This document shows positions 32,055 to 45,631 of a stretch of DNA of 64,000 nucleotides, piece after piece. The notes under the pieces were generated by a model. That model saw nothing but the letters and a program-made list of their open reading frames with translations. It had not been told where the DNA came from and ran no database searches. Every line of letters starts with the position of its first letter. Within the stretch, counting starts at the first letter, position 1. Both the position numbers and the translations under genes were made by a program. Location: NCBI GenBank assembly GCA_033439685.1, contig JAUEDM010000007.1, positions 868,001-932,000 of the forward strand, read 5' to 3'. Source of the stretch: Apodospora peruviana (lineage: Eukaryota > Ascomycota > Sordariomycetes > Sordariales > Lasiosphaeriaceae).

Positions 32055-34828
32055 CTACTGCGAAGCCGGCGTCAAAAACGGGCTCAAGATCAACTCATCC
32101 GCACTCGGGCGCTTGTTGTGATCAATCTCAAACGTCTGCGCCAGGAACTGCTTCGCCTCGTCGCTCGCATGCTCGGGGATCGTCGGCGCCGCTTTCGATC
32201 CGCCAATCTTGAAGATGGCCTGCAGCTGCGTGCAGTCGGGGAACGGGTGCGTGCCCGTCATCATCTCGACCACTAGACACCCGAGCGACCAGATGTCGGC
32301 CTTGCGCGTGTACGACGTCTGCTTGACCACCTCGGGCGCCATCCAGAACACGGACCCCTGCAGCGAGGGGCGGTTCTTGTTGTTGTTGGCGCCGTTGAGG
32401 ATATTGGTCGCCTCGAGCTTCTTGGAGATACCGAAATCCGAGATCTTGATGGTGCCCTTGTTGTCGACCAGAATGTTTGCGCCTTTGATGTCACGATGGA
32501 TAATGTCGCGGTTGTGGAGATATGAAAGGCCGTTGAGGATCTGCTTTACAAAACTGCGCACCAGCGGCTCCGGCAGCGCGCCGTATGAGTTGAGCATGGT
32601 CTGCACGGAACCGCCGGGCACGTACTCGAGGAAAATGTTGAGGTACTCGGCCGAGGAGCCGCACCCGAGATACTGCACGATGTTGGGGTGGCGCAAGTCA
32701 CGCAAGAGGCTGATTTCGCGCTTGAGAGCCTCGATCATGCTCTTCTTCCTCGAGTCGCTCTGGCTGTTAGCGCTGGGCGAGGGGGCCTCGACCTGCTTGA
32801 CGGCAAGAAGCTCGCCCGTGATGGCGTGCAGGGCGAGATAGACGCAGCCGAAGGAGCCCTGGCCGATCAGAGCGCCTTTCATCCATTGGCTGTCGTCCCA
32901 CGAGTCACCGGCGAGGAAGCTCTGCAGCTCTTCGTCGGCATCTTCGCCGTCCTCGCCCAGGGCTTGGTTGACCTCCTGCAGAGAGGAGCCGCCGGAGCCG
33001 GTCATGTCGCCGTCGTAGTAGCTATGCCGAGCCATGTTGCCTTCGGGATCAGTGATGCTGATGGCAGCTGTATCGGACCCGTCGTCGGCGAACGACACGT
33101 AAGATTTCCGGTTTGGCTCGATCGGCGAAGACTCTTCTTGAAGAGTATCAAGCACCGAAGAGGCAATCGAGTCCCGGTATCCATGAGGCACCCGCCCGTG
33201 TAGAGCAGGCCGGACCTTGGCGACTTGGTTCGATGCCGTAAGCCAGCTATCGGCGATGTTAGGGATGGGTGGGGCGTCTTGGATGCTGGAAGCAAAGCTG
33301 AGGGTGCTGGCAACGCTGAGACGGCTGTTCAGCCTGCTCAGACGCGCAGACCGTCTCATAGATAGACGAGCCGTCTGATCGATTTTTTCTCGTGAGTGGT
33401 CGGGGAAGTAACTTGTAAGGTCAGAGGCAATCAGTTCACTTGGCGGTCTCAGACCACCAAACTGGCGGAGTTGACCTCCCTTGCGGCGAGGTATCGCTCG
33501 AGGTGTCTCAACTGGAGCTGGACGCTCCAGATCTCTGGCGGCGTTGGAAACATTTCTCTCCCGGTCCTGGTACGAAACGGGGGAAAGGGGTGGCTGCATA
33601 TTCTCCCAGCTCTCGCCCAGGACCTTTTGTACCTTTAGTTGACTCCTCTTGTCGATCGTTTCTAAAGCGCGAGTGTGGTTCTGTTGGGCTTCCTCCATGG
33701 CGATCGCAGCAGCTCTCTCGAGCTCCTGCTGGCCGGGCTCTCCAGCGGGAACTCGCTTGAGAATCAGACGATTCCGCTCGGGGCGGTTGCGATCTTTTAT
33801 GACTCGCCACAACTCGGTGTCCCCTAGACGACGACATTGGTTTGGATCGGGGTCTACACCTGCGAGTACCCAGAAGCAGTAATTCCTCTCGTGGTCTTCG
33901 CGCAACGCAAACTTCCGTAGTGTGACCCGCATGACCTCCTCGCACGTGTTGCAGTCGGCAATCTTGACGACCTTTGTCACGCCCCCGGTGGAGATGACGC
34001 GGATTATATCCTGGCCTTGCGGTAGCGTTGCCATGAGTGAGCCATCCATGCTCGAGTTATTCCTGGTATGGCTCTGTACCAGCCGGCCAGCGGAGTGTGG
34101 CTGCTCAGGCGGCGACATTGGGAACCTTGAATTTTGCGTAGGAGTAGGCTGGCTACTGTAGCCTTGATTGGCGGGGTATCTTTGACGACCGGATCTCATA
34201 TCGGCGTTGGTTAATGGTGATTCGGCTTTGGCTCCTTCTAAAGCAGAGGGATCATATTGCCGCGAATATCTCTTGTTAGGAACGGCTTGTCTACCGGAGT
34301 TTGACGGTCTGGGAGAGGCGGAGGATGGCATATACTGAATATCGAGGCCACCAAACGAATCCTAGAACGGGTCATTAGAAAAGCTTATTAACACGAGGTT
34401 GCCCAACTTACCCTATTCCGTTTCTTCTGGTTCGCATATGTCTTGGTCCTGAGTTTCTTAATCCCCAGGAACAAGCGAACGCGGTCACCAATTTTGTCGA
34501 TTCCCATCTCCTTGAGAACCTCCTTGTCCATCTCAAGGAGGTTTTCGCCATTGATGTGATTTTTGCGAAAGATCTTTTCGTACTCGCCACATTTTACACT
34601 CCTGAGGTAGTCGCAAACCTGGTCTTCGTCCCAGTTCTTGACAGAATCGGGGCCATCCATGTCGGAAAACTCGGAATCGGTTGGGCTCTGAAAAGACTGG
34701 CTCGCAACAGGGACAGCAGGCGCTCGCCTTGTCGGATGATAGGCGGTTTGTGGTGTACCCACGACCATTCCCGAGCCTTGAGGGCCCAAGGAGCCCGAGA
34801 ACTGCGATTTTGAGGCTAACATGGCCAT
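32055..34828 (-). CDS. ste11: MAP kinase kinase kinase Ste11 (NRC-1/SteC type)
   Basis: Two exons, 34828-34412 and 34361-32055, 907 residues; intron only 50 bp, in phase 0. It is the top kinase of the pheromone/filamentation MAPK cascade, working through an Ste7-type MAPKK with the Ste50 adaptor. Domains in order: SAM (about 63-126, NWDEDQVCDYLRSVKC ... MGIDKIGDRVRLFLGI), RA-type domain (about 256-345, DIIRVISTGGVTKVVKIADC ... NYCFWVLAG), a disordered Ser/Pro-rich link, and a C-terminal kinase (about 630-900) with GQGSFGCVY, VKQV, HRDIKGANIL, DFGISKKL and GSVFWMAPEVV. The chosen ATG has a strong ACCATGG context; the frame stays open upstream to an ATG at 34978, so a 50-residue longer form is possible. 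Confidence 0.94.
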
Positions 34829-37800
34829 GGTCGCGCCCGATCCCCCAAGGACTTGTTCAAGGTTGGTTCTTCTTATATTCGCTGATGTCCGTCTCGGTAG
34901 GTCTGGGAGCGGGATGTTCAGGTGTGATAAAGTTGGAACGCGTCGCACCGGTGCGTTGGGGGTGTAGCAGGGGAACAAAGAGCGCTCGGGAGCTGGGGCC
35001 TCTTTATCCAGTTGTAGGTTCGTTTGAAGTCCAAATCCCAGACAGGCTGGCCAAACTTTCTTTTGTTCTAGGTCGCCGGTCGGCCAAGGCTAAGCAATTC
35101 GGGCGTCGGTCGACGGTCGACGCTGGACACTGTCCTGCCTGCCGAAGGCGAGTTTTGATGAAGGTGAATCTTTTAGGATTCAGAATCCGCGCCGGGCCTG
35201 GGACACCTTCGCAGGAGGGGGGGCGGTTTTGTTAAAAAGCCTTTGGTCGGTTGGTTTTAGAAACAGACCGTCTCACAGTTACCGGTTAGGCTTACACGCT
35301 CACAGGCACACCACCTTGTCCCAACAGGCGAGCACGCTAGGTCGCAGAGATGGGAAGTGCCAGATTGGGAGGAGGGCAAAGGGATGCGGCTTGGTGGTAC
35401 GGACTGCAGACGAGACGGTGGCCCATCCATCCACATGGTTGGTGCAGTGGACCCCAAGAGTGAAGAGCATGGATTACGGATTACAGACAGGTGGATTCCA
35501 TTCGATTTGGATGCGGCAATTCAGGCTGATGGGGGCTGACTGGACACGCTCTCGCAGTGCAAACTGCCCGCGAACGGTACCAGATTACGGATTTACACAG
35601 CGCCTCTCCTAACGGCGGGGGCGGATTGGCCAGGCCACAAAACAATCGACCACGGGCTCGCCAATCGCTAAAGGATAGCCTCTGATATGAAACGCAGCAC
35701 GAGCCACACCGGGCGCTTGTCGGGAGCCTTCTCTGCAAACGAGTTGAGCAGATATCACCAACCTCGAACATCAACCCGCTACTTTACATTGTTTGTGTGG
35801 CAAATCCCAATGTGGCCCAGCGTTTTGTTTATGATTCAATTCATTCCTATGATGCTCTATTATGACAGCGCACTCGTGGCGGTGAGGTTTCAGAGGACGG
35901 CGTTGTTCTGATAACGCAAATGAAGTACTAATGCAAAGTGCAAGCATCGGATGAACAGAACACACAAAGCGGATTTTTACATTTGAAACAACCATCTTTA
36001 CCTGAGCTAGCAGTAGCGGTGGAGTGTGCATGTTGGTCGCCACAAATCAGCAAGCTGCTTGTTAGTGACCGCCCACATCTATGGTCGGCGTTAACTGCGT
36101 GCGCTTACGAAGACCGGACACTGGCTTCCAAAAATCCCCTTTCCAGGTTGAGGCTTCCAGGTTGACGGCAACTATCACACAAAGACCTCCGTTCGTGTTG
36201 CTATGTGTCTCGTCTTCGTTGCACAGCATATCCGTCTAATCTGCCATCACGAGCCCCGCTGGCGAGCCTCGGTCTTTGCGATCGACCGACGTTGAGAAGG
36301 ACTGAGAGGTCGGACACTTTAAAACGGAGGGCCCGGGCCTTTCCGTATTCTCCCAGGGTTGCCCCTATCAAACTCGCGCCCTCACGAGTTCCATTTTAGG
36401 GGTTGAACGCTCTGAGCCAATGGCGTCCTGACTCCGGCCTTCAGCCCTTAATTCCAAAAAAGAATGGCCCCGCCGAGAGAACTCCCCGGTCCAGCGAGAC
36501 GGACAAACAGCAAAGAGTTTCGGCCATCAAAAAGTTTGCATTCATGTGCACCGAATGGAGGCCGAGGCAACTGGCTAGGGAACGAAGAAACGGCGGGCCG
36601 ACGGCGAGCAATAGGATGTTCAGCCCAGGTGGGATCACACACGGCGGGCGGGGGGCTGACAGGGATAAACGGGAGAGGTCCAAAAACCCAAGATCGACGC
36701 TGAAACGGCTCTGGTTTCATCAACCACCATGCCTAAAGGGGTCGACAAGTTCAATATGATAGTGCAACCCCTCGAGATGCACCTTATTGATCTAACATCC
36801 GCTACAATCATCGCGATCTCAAAGCATTGACCACAGTCTGAGCGAGAGATGAATGAAGTCATTCTACCCACCTTGCTCACCTCTCGACGGGTTGACGGCC
36901 GGCCTGATGATAGTTCTGCCTGGGAAGAGCGGTCTGCAATGCTCCCGCTCACTGCGGCTCGTGGCCCGGTCCAGCGGCTCAGCCAGCATGTTCCCATCAT
37001 TCCGCGACCGCGTCGATATTGGACCAGGTCCTTTCATTACACGGATATGCTCCCAAGACCCAACATGACAAGAAAACAAAAGAGAGGTTCTCCGTTGGGT
37101 CGATTCTCGCTCATCACTCATGGCCGTCGCACGTAAATGCATATCATCTGTACTTTGATCTGAATAGGACGTGTATTCGTATGGGGAGAGGCACGGGGAC
37201 CTCCAGTCATGCAGCAACATGCCTTAAATTCGACTGTAACTTGTATGTGCCTCCCACCAGCGGCTCAAGCGACGTCTGGGCCTATGCACATCGTCAGACC
37301 GGCAGACAGTCGGGATACCGGTACACGTAGAAGTCGGGTAGTATTCTGGTGTCTGTTCTTGTCAGCCTCCTTGCTGGAAATGGTATCCACCATCTCTCCA
37401 CCGCTGGGTTGATCCCTATGCGAAGATGCGCCCATGCAGGCTTGCAAAGTCATCGCGGGACAAGCTGACAACCGCGACAGGGCATCAGATTTGATCAAAG
37501 CGATCAGATTCCTAACCTCGCGCCCATCTGTGGACATGTGCCTCTTGGCCGCCTCGCCCACAACGCGATGATCCGCAGTCCACGTATATTCGTGGAGTAC
37601 AGTGTTTCTTTGTTTCGATCCTTCAACTGACAATAAGACCACAATTTCTCCTGTATGTTTCGCGACGACATGAACCGAGCTTCGATCCCGAGAGAGGTAA
37701 TCCGGGTTGAAATTTATCGAAACATGAAACATCAGTTCTACGAAACAACAGGTGACCCAAACTGAGGCCATAAACTGGAACCGCCACAGCGAGCCAGGTC

Positions 37801-39210
37801 AATCCGAGCACAGCCACACGGCAGGGGCTTGCCAGAGGTTCAGCCACATGAAATCGACCCCTTTCTGATTGGCCATTTCCTTGATTGTATTCATCTAAAT
37901 AAGGATAGTCCCGCTGTTAGGAGAACATCATTATCCCCATACAGTTCAACAAGTAGGTAGTAGTTCCTTAATAGTAGCTTCAGTATTCTATTCACAGCAA
38001 ATCGAAAGCCCATACACTTGGCACTGCCCCATCCAATGACGTCCCGATCGCCGCTTTTACTCTTATCGAAGCAAACCCTGAACTTTGACCACCTATCTCA
38101 AATCACCAGCATTATCGCTTTGTCCACCAGGCAAAAAAATGTGCGGGATGGGACACTCAAGGCACAAGTAGAAGTCCGATTTGTTGCGTGCCGCAAAGTT
38201 CCCGGCATCCCGTCGTTCAACAGGTTTTGTTCCTTCTCGGGAGTTCCTTCTTGAAGGCAATGCAGATGCAAGGCGAGAGCTTTCTTCATGGCGGCCATTG
38301 GTGGGGGTGAGCCGATGCAGATATGCCCCGCTCAATCCCCATTGGCCATTAAAACCTGGCAGAAAACCGGTATGATAACATCATCTTCGATCTTCCAAGT
38401 TGTCCATCGATTTCCAAGTCCCATCTCTTCCATGGCGCTGGGAGGCAGGCTGGTGGACCTGCCATAATTCGCGGACCCCTTTCTTCGTGAGTACTGTAGA
38501 AGAGAGACAAAAATGGCACTAGCACTCAAACAAATTGCATTCGTACCTTTGATCTCCGGCCAAACAGAAGCTGCCACGGTCCGATTCGGTTGTGGATTTG
38601 CATCGCACCCCTTGAGCTGAGCGAGGTGAGCTCTTCCGACCCGAAGAACTGCCAACCCTAGATCTCGAACCTTTTCCTATCTATTATCTCTCTTCCCTTT
38701 TGCCTGCTCACCTCGCCCTCGACTCTTGCACGTGTTTCGACCTCTTGTTCGCATCCTGACTCGTCGGCATCAGCGACGACAGTCTTCGACTCTGCCGTCC
38801 GAACTGGACCGATAGCCTAGCACTGCTTTGCTTCGCGAGAGAGGGATGCTCACGAGACTGGTTGCGCCCTCTGTGATACCCGCTGCCTTTACGGCCTGCG
38901 AGGCCGACACAAGAGTTCTCCCAGGTAAGATTGATCCATGGGAAACAGCAGTTTTTCTCGTCCCAACTTGAAGCTTGTCCAATGGACTCAAACGTGCACT
39001 ACCCACTACTCGTCCTCCCCAAGTCTGTTTGAGTCAGTGGCACCGACACCAGCTGATAACCTCGATAGCCATTCGCGTCCCCGTCCACATCGAACTGAGC
39101 GGTTGCCGAGCGGACGTTCACACAAGCTGAAAAGGCACATATTTCCCCATTCTCGGAATCCACTCTTGAAGCTTGGCTCGTCCGTGTCATACGATATTTG
39201 ACAGCACGCG
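34829..39210. promoter_or_regulatory. 4.4-kb divergent spacer between ste11 and the PH-LRR gene
   Basis: The largest gene-free stretch. It must hold both promoters and long leaders, fitting regulated developmental genes. Frames of 100-184 codons on both strands carry no family motif. A likely 5'UTR intron of the PH-LRR gene is listed separately. I see no tRNA, transposon or gene. Confidence 0.5.
38925..39204 (+). promoter_or_regulatory. Candidate 5'UTR intron of the PH-LRR gene
   Basis: CCCAG|GTAAGATT donor at 38925 and a TTTGACAG acceptor ending at 39204, six bases before the ATG at 39211. If spliced, it removes an 87-codon upstream frame (38938-39201) that would otherwise lie in the leader. 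Inferred from splice signals only. Confidence 0.35.
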
Positions 39211-42200
39211 ATGTCTATATCAATGGCCGCAATGGATTTGCGGCGCAAGAAGAAACCTCCACTAGAATCGTTGAAGATGGCTGAATATTCAATTTCCGAT
39301 ACCGCCGTCGCTAGCCCTCCCACCGCCATCGCAAGCTCCCCTTCGCCTGGCACCTGTGAAGGGGACCAGCGTCCCTTCTCCTTCCATTCCTTCAGGGACA
39401 AAGCCTTGAGGTCATTCAGCAGCAGTCGAGACTCCCTACCGTCCGTCGAGAAAGGCACCTCGAGAGCCCCAAGCGCACACTCGAGGAGATTATCAAAGTC
39501 GCGGAAGCTATCCACCGGCTCCCCGTTCGAACTGATCAACCGACGAAGTTCTGGATTCTCGGACCATGGGAGCATGTCAATCACCGACAGCTTGAGCACA
39601 ACATCCTCGTCGATAGTCGACTGGCGACTGCAAAATGTCGAAGGATATGCCCCTTTGGAGTCAGACACACATTTGATGAAGACGAAAAAGGCTTATCTTG
39701 TGGTAACCACCGACTATCTCGTCAAAGTGAAGTGCCACGCCCATCTCCTCGCCCTCTTTCCGCAAATATCTCCAAGCAAAACCGAGAGCACGACTCCGGT
39801 CCCCGAACCCCTAGCCGTGATACCTATTGCCGGTATTGTGTCCGTGTTCGTCTCCGAGAGCCCACGGCCATCTTTTGGAGTCGAGGTTTGGTGGAGGACT
39901 CTTACCGGCGTCGCCTTCCATCATACAACCTTCTTCTTCAGCCTCCCCACGGAGCGAGTCGAGCAGATGGGACACATCATCCGGACGATGCGAAGCAGCA
40001 ACAGCGACGAAAACGAGTTTATTCGCCGTTCCTACGATATCACCGAGCTTCTTGCTAAAATTCACGACACTGCCGAGCCTGATTTCAAAGATCAAAAACT
40101 AGAAATATTTCCCGTGGTACCACGAGGCAATACACGAAAAGACTGCAGTACAAAGGCCGAAGATGCCGCAAAGAAGTCACAGGAAGGACCCGCGTTTTAC
40201 TTGGCGGTTGGAGCGAATCTGTGCCATCTTGTCGAGGTGCAAAGAAGTAAAGGGGGTGAGCCCGCAACCCAAAAGAGGACGTTTGGTCTTGTTACCCTGG
40301 AAAGCTTCAAAGGCGACTGGGTCTTCCACCAGGAAAGGTTCAATATCACATTCCGGTATGTCTTATACCTCTTATTTGTGTACAAGATCGAGTTAGAACT
40401 AACAGCTGCAGCGACCCTTTTAAACCAGCGGTTACCTTGGAGCTAGCCAGCCGCTACTACCGTCAGATTATCCGGGTCTTCGGCACCGCAGATCGATTTC
40501 TGAGACCTGTTTGGCCGCAAATGTGGCAGAGTCTTGAGGTATTTCACATAGCAGGTCTCAGGGAACCACAATACCTCATCTCCCAAGAAGACTACGGGAG
40601 TGTTAAGAGGACTCTCGATGCTTACTTGGCTGCCTACCACTGTCGTCCGGTAGAGTGGGAAATCAACTGGAAGACGAGATTTGCGCCCGAATTCCGATTG
40701 CTTCCGGCAAAACACGGCTACACTGCTGCCCAGATCTTGGCGGTGCTGCGTGCCTTGAGGTACAATGACTACTTCAACTCGCTCTCCTTCCGGGATGTGG
40801 ATCTTTCCATCTTGTGGGATGTCGTTGATAATCCCGGAAAGAAGACCAACGTTGCCTATTTGAACCGATCTTGCATCACTCTCGAAGCCGATGAAATCGA
40901 CCTGCTCAGGACCAGTCCAGTTCTTCATCAGGAGTTTCATGCTCTTGCTTACTGTTCGGAAACTATTCGACAGATTGACTTCACGAACACGTCCAAGTCC
41001 TACGAGTCTCGGATAGCCAAATCCAGCGGAACCTCTTACGCCAGCCTCCAGTTCCTCACGCCCATCCTGAATTTGCTCAGGTTTGGTATCACGAAATGTG
41101 ATCGCCTGAACCTCAGCCGGAACAAGCTCCTGCAGCCTGACATCCAGGAAATTGGTAAGTGATCTAAGCTGAAACTGGTTTTTGGGCATTTCTAACATAC
41201 TGCAGCCGAGGCGATGAAAGCAGGCAGAATCCAAGCTTTGGATGTGTCTTTCTGTGGCTTGGACGACATGGACCTACGGGATATGGTGGTGGCCCCTATT
41301 CTCGACGGGCCGCAATCACTACAGACTCTAAACATATGCGGGAACCCGGGACGTCTATCGTCCCACATCGTCCCCGAGATGTTGGAGAATCTTATGGAAC
41401 TCATGGTCTTGAATATGGATGGCAGTCTTCGGGGAGATGCTGCTGGACCATTGATCCCCGCCATGACCTTAGCTCGCCTGGAGTTCCTCGAGGAACTTGA
41501 CATTTCCAAGTTCAGGCTCAACAATGCCACCCTCTTCGAGCTGGAGCTATTTCTACGCCACCGAGGCCAAATGATAGACAGCCAGCAGCCGTCCAGGCTC
41601 CGCAAGCTGGTACTCAACCATTGCTCCATAACGGGGTCCCAAGCCGCAAGGCTATTCCGCGCAATCGGCGAAAACCATGGCCTGGAGCTGTCAATCAGTG
41701 GCAATCCTCTCGAGGACGGGATCGAAGATCTGGCTGATGCCATACGGCAAAGCCACACTCCAGCCGCGCTAACTATGGACATGGTTGAGTTCGAGGAGGA
41801 GAGCAACTATATACTCTTTATCAAAGCGCTCTGCGAGACAAAGTACCTCTCCCTGCTGAGCTTGGTGGGTACCGCGCCGACCCCTGATCCTCACGAACCT
41901 TGTCATCCGGAAATCATCCAAGCATTTGCGGACCTCTTTGCACAAAACAAATCGATCCGATGCTTGGATATATCGGGCTTCTGCGAAAAGCTGGACGACG
42001 GCCAGCTGTCCAAGGGCTTTGGCAGCTCGTTGATGGGCCTCATTGGCAACACCACTATTACCCACCTACGGGTCCGCAGCCAAAGGCTGCACGAAGATGC
42101 TGGGACATTGGGCAGAATCATCCAGGAAAACAAGACGCTCATTGCGTTTGATTGCCAGGACAACGAATACAACTTTACCAGTCTGCAGTTCTTGGTGAGT

Positions 42201-43013
42201 TGTCTGAGGGACAATACGAAGATTCTGGATTTTCCGTTCAGCAAGCGGGAACGGAGGAATATATGGAAGAATATTCTTTCTGGACTGCACATGAATAAGT
42301 CTGCGTCTTCGTCGTCGTCGGCCGCGGCCAAGGCGCAAGAATCGATGTTGTGGGAGAGGTATTGCGCGCTGTTTGTCGAGATTGAGGGGTATTTGGCGCG
42401 CAATCGAAAGGCTTTCGAGGAGGTCTCTGGAGCTGGACAGGTGGATTTCGAGGGGTTGATTGCGCATGGGGTGCCGATGACGGAAGATTATATGAGCACA
42501 CCGACGAGATCGCCTAGCGGTGCGCGGGTGTATGAACTTTCTGGTGGTGCTACAGTTTCATCGTCCGACGTCGGTAGTGGTGTCGGTAGAGGAAGAGGAC
42601 AGCTACTAGAAAATGACCAAGAAGGGGATTCTACGCCCATACCGGCGGACGCGTCGTCGAGGCTAAAACCGGCCGCATCAACAGCGCGTCGTGGCCGAGC
42701 AACGGTTCACTCGTCTTCCATCCCCGTGGATACCTCTGTCCGCGGTGGAGCACCATACCATGTCCGCCAGGGCGACGAAGGGACCGAAAGTCCGACGGAT
42801 ACGTTGGATCCCGTGTCGGAGGTCGAGACGCCCCCACCCGAGCAGCAGATGGGAGCGAGTATCAAGAACTTGGACGAGATGCCGATGATGCCGGTGATGG
42901 TGATGCCGACAACGCAACAGACCACTGAGAAGCAGAAACAGGAAGAAGCCGATGACTTGGAGTGGCGGAAAATGATGATGCAGTTTAGGGAGACTGGGTT
43001 TGATTTTCAGTGA
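39211..43013 (+). CDS. Large PH-like and leucine-rich-repeat protein (CARMIL-like architecture)
   Basis: Three exons, 39211-40355, 40412-41154 and 41206-43013, 1231 residues; introns are 56 and 51 bp. The first 140 residues are Ser-rich and disordered. Residues about 150-270 read as a PH-like fold (KKAYLVVTTDYLVKVKCHAHLLALFP ... TTFFFSLPTERVEQMGHIIR). From about 600 to 990 there are repeated LRR units of ribonuclease-inhibitor spacing (IQALDVSFCGLDD, LQTLNICGNPG, LRKLVLNHCSITG, IRCLDISGFCEKL, LIAFDCQDNEYN). The tail is disordered with many Pro/Ser and a Met/Pro segment. PH, then RI-type LRR, then a disordered tail is the order of CARMIL actin regulators; I infer a cortical scaffold role with low certainty and do not recognise a named orthologue. 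Confidence 0.78.
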
Positions 43014-44113
43014 ATGGACCATTTTATCATCGTGGTGTGACGGTGTTTCTACGGATATTCGGACGAAATTGGTACTACGGTACTTACTGGAGGAGAAGGG
43101 GTTGGCTGCTATGCGCTGTTCATAATGGTTTTCATTTTGTTCAATACACCGCGGTGACTGACTAGGTAACTGACTGATCAGGTGGGCGGAGATAAATCGG
43201 GTTGGGATCGATGGGAAATGCCGGCAAGGCAAAACGACGGAGGGTATTCGGATCACCTTTTTGTGTTTCTATTGTATATAGGTGTGGGTGTGTGTGTGCG
43301 CATAGTTGGCGTGCTACTTTGCTATGGTTAAATACTTTTCTTTTGTGATTCAGATCGATTTGATACCCAACCAACAAACAACCTTATAAACGAAAATAAA
43401 ACTACTCTGAACTACCTTTTAAGCCTCGATGGGAGAATGCAACGTTGAGTATTGTGAGCACGTACGTTAGGTTAAGTGTATCTCGGAAGCAAGAGTGATC
43501 ATGGTGCTCGAACTTTGATAGCTGGGTAGTTCCCTACCTCGAGGAGACGAATACAAAGGAACAGTGAGAGTAAATAAAGCTCACCACCTACCTTAGGCAC
43601 CTCTGTACGTAACTGTACTGGTGTCAAGTCAACCTTCAAGCCTCAGCATCACTATGTAAACAACTAGCGAGGACTATAAACACTTGAATGTAACAACCTT
43701 TTGCCAAACTGAACCTTTGAATGTTAAGTCTGCCAAATCGGAACCGAAACATGCTTCACTTAGAATAGTTGCCCAAAGTTGTTGAATGGTCATATATGAT
43801 GATATATACCTGCCCTGCTGTCTAGACCAGATAACCCGATTCATCTGCAGGGTATGATGAGCATATGTATGTAGGGGAATTAAAACAAGCCCAACACCGT
43901 GTCAATGCTTGTGAAGATATGTAAAAAGAACATGCCAAATATGCCAAATATGCCGATGGTGCCAATGGTGCCGATTCCGTAACCAAATGCCAAAAGTCCC
44001 GTCCAGTTGCCGATGCATGCATGCAAATCAAATCAAATCAATCCCCTCTTTTCCCCTTATCCAACATACATTTTATGTTTCTGCTCGTATATCCCCCCGC
44101 TCCGTAATCATAA
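43014..44113. other. Convergent 3' spacer between PH-LRR and aspartic protease genes
   Basis: 3'UTR sequence of both genes. A short imperfect tandem (ATGCCAAAT and GGTGCCGAT-type units, about 43930-43978) is the only structure noticed. Confidence 0.55.
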
Positions 44114-45631
44114 TCAAAGCAAAAACCCGCTCAAAATCGCAGCAGTAACCAGCCCAGAGGTAAACAAAGCAACCACACCACCACCTCTTACGCTTGTTGC
44201 TGGAGCGGCCGCACTGTCTGGCCCACCAAGCCCAACGATAGCACTACCGCCGGGCGGGCCCGACAGGCCTTGCGTAGCAGCAACAGGGTTTGCGACCGCC
44301 GTAGCATCCGGCACCGCGTCCGGACCGGTCGTGATCTCGACTACATTCGAAGCGGTGGTATTGAACTTTGTCTGCGCAATCGAGATCTCGTTGTTGTCCA
44401 TGTCGTAGACCACGTACGCGGACCGGAGAAACGTGTCACCAAGAACATTCGTGCCGGACCCCGCGGGAGCAATACCGAACAAACAAGCCGTCACGCCGTT
44501 CTGGAACGTCGGTCTCTTTCCCGAGGAAGTAATCAGGTCCAGCACCAGTTCATTCATTTCCACCGCGATGGTCGGCTGCGAGAACGTAAATGAAATGGTG
44601 GTGGTTTCTTGGGCGAGAGAGCAGGGCACGTAGGCGGCGCCCTGGTCGCTGTCGTACTGCGCGCCGACTTGTTGGTAAATGGTCTCGACCATGTCGTTTG
44701 GCAGGTAGGTTAGCGACGAGCCCGTGTCCAACAAGACCGCGAGCGCGAGGTCGTTTTGGGAAATCGTCTTGTCGCCGAGCTTGACGTTTGTCATAGTGAT
44801 CATGAACTCGGCAAATACCCCCGACGAGGTCTGGATGGGCAGCGTCTGCAGGGTGCCCTCATACTTCTCCGTGTCGACACCGCCAAAGAGAATATTGCCC
44901 CGGCTGGCGTCGAGGTCGTTCAGCCAGAGGCTGTACGCTTTCGAAGAAATCAGGCCGTCGGTGACCATCTGCGCGGGCAGGTTGTCGTAGGGTTGTAATC
45001 CTGCACGGCCGACCTGCACCTCGTTGATGGGATAGCCGATGCCCAAAATCCCTTGGGAGTTGGTACTCGAGTAGCCGACGCCGAACTGGAGCCTGTCGAG
45101 CTTGGTCTGCCCGATCGTCACCGTGTCGGACACATAGTCGCCGCTTGCGCCCGAGCCGTCGACGTACGAGATGTTGAAGTAGCTGCCGATGTATTCGTAC
45201 GTTGACGACGAGTTGGCTGTGTAGGTGCCCGCGAAACCGCAGGGGGAAGATGTTTGGAGACAAAGTTTGGAGCTCGGCGTGTTGACCCACAAGTCGCTGC
45301 TCCCGGTGTCAATGTGTAACCTGACGGACCGTGGCGGCGTCCCGATTGTGGCATTAATGAAATAGAGTGTTTCCTAGAGCAAGCCACCAGGTTAATTCCA
45401 CAACCGGTTGATATTTAGGTTGGTTCCACATACCTCGTTGTCCAATGCGGCCTCGACGGTAGCTCTTTTTCTTAATCGGTCCCGATGTAACGGGTTTGTT
45501 GTTTGTCTCCGTTCAATATCCATCGCCACCACCTTTGGTCCGGGTCCATGGTGTTTTTGTTGTAATACCAGGCCCTCTGTGGTTGCTGAAAGAAACGAGG
45601 CCGCAGCGGCCAGTGCAAATGATGCCCTCAT
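44114..45631 (-). CDS. GPI-anchored aspartic protease, yapsin/OpsB type
   Basis: Two exons, 45631-45434 and 45373-44114, 485 residues (60-bp intron, phase 0). Signal peptide MRASFALAAAASFLSATTEG, then a propeptide ending in a Kex2-like site RLRKR about 10 residues before the mature N-terminus. Two pepsin-family active sites: HIDTGSSDLWV (Asp88) and VLLDTGSSLTYL (Asp282); flap region YVDGSGASGDYV. The C-terminus is Gly/Ala/Pro-rich and ends in a hydrophobic tail (VVALFTSGLVTAAILSGFLL), the mark of a GPI-anchor signal. Such enzymes sit at the plasma membrane or wall and trim secreted proteins at basic residues. The first true ATG is 45631. Confidence 0.93.

Noticed and set aside
34829..34978. 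50-residue N-terminal extension of Ste11
   Set aside because: The downstream ATG has a stronger start context and matches the usual family N-terminus; kept as an alternative only.
37265..37771. 168-codon minus-strand frame in the ste11/PH-LRR spacer
   Set aside because: No domain, odd composition and overlapping frames on both strands.
38938..39201. 87-codon frame beginning MGNSSFS (myristoylation-like) just before the PH-LRR gene
   Set aside because: It fits inside a candidate 5'UTR intron with good splice signals; no homologous N-terminus known.
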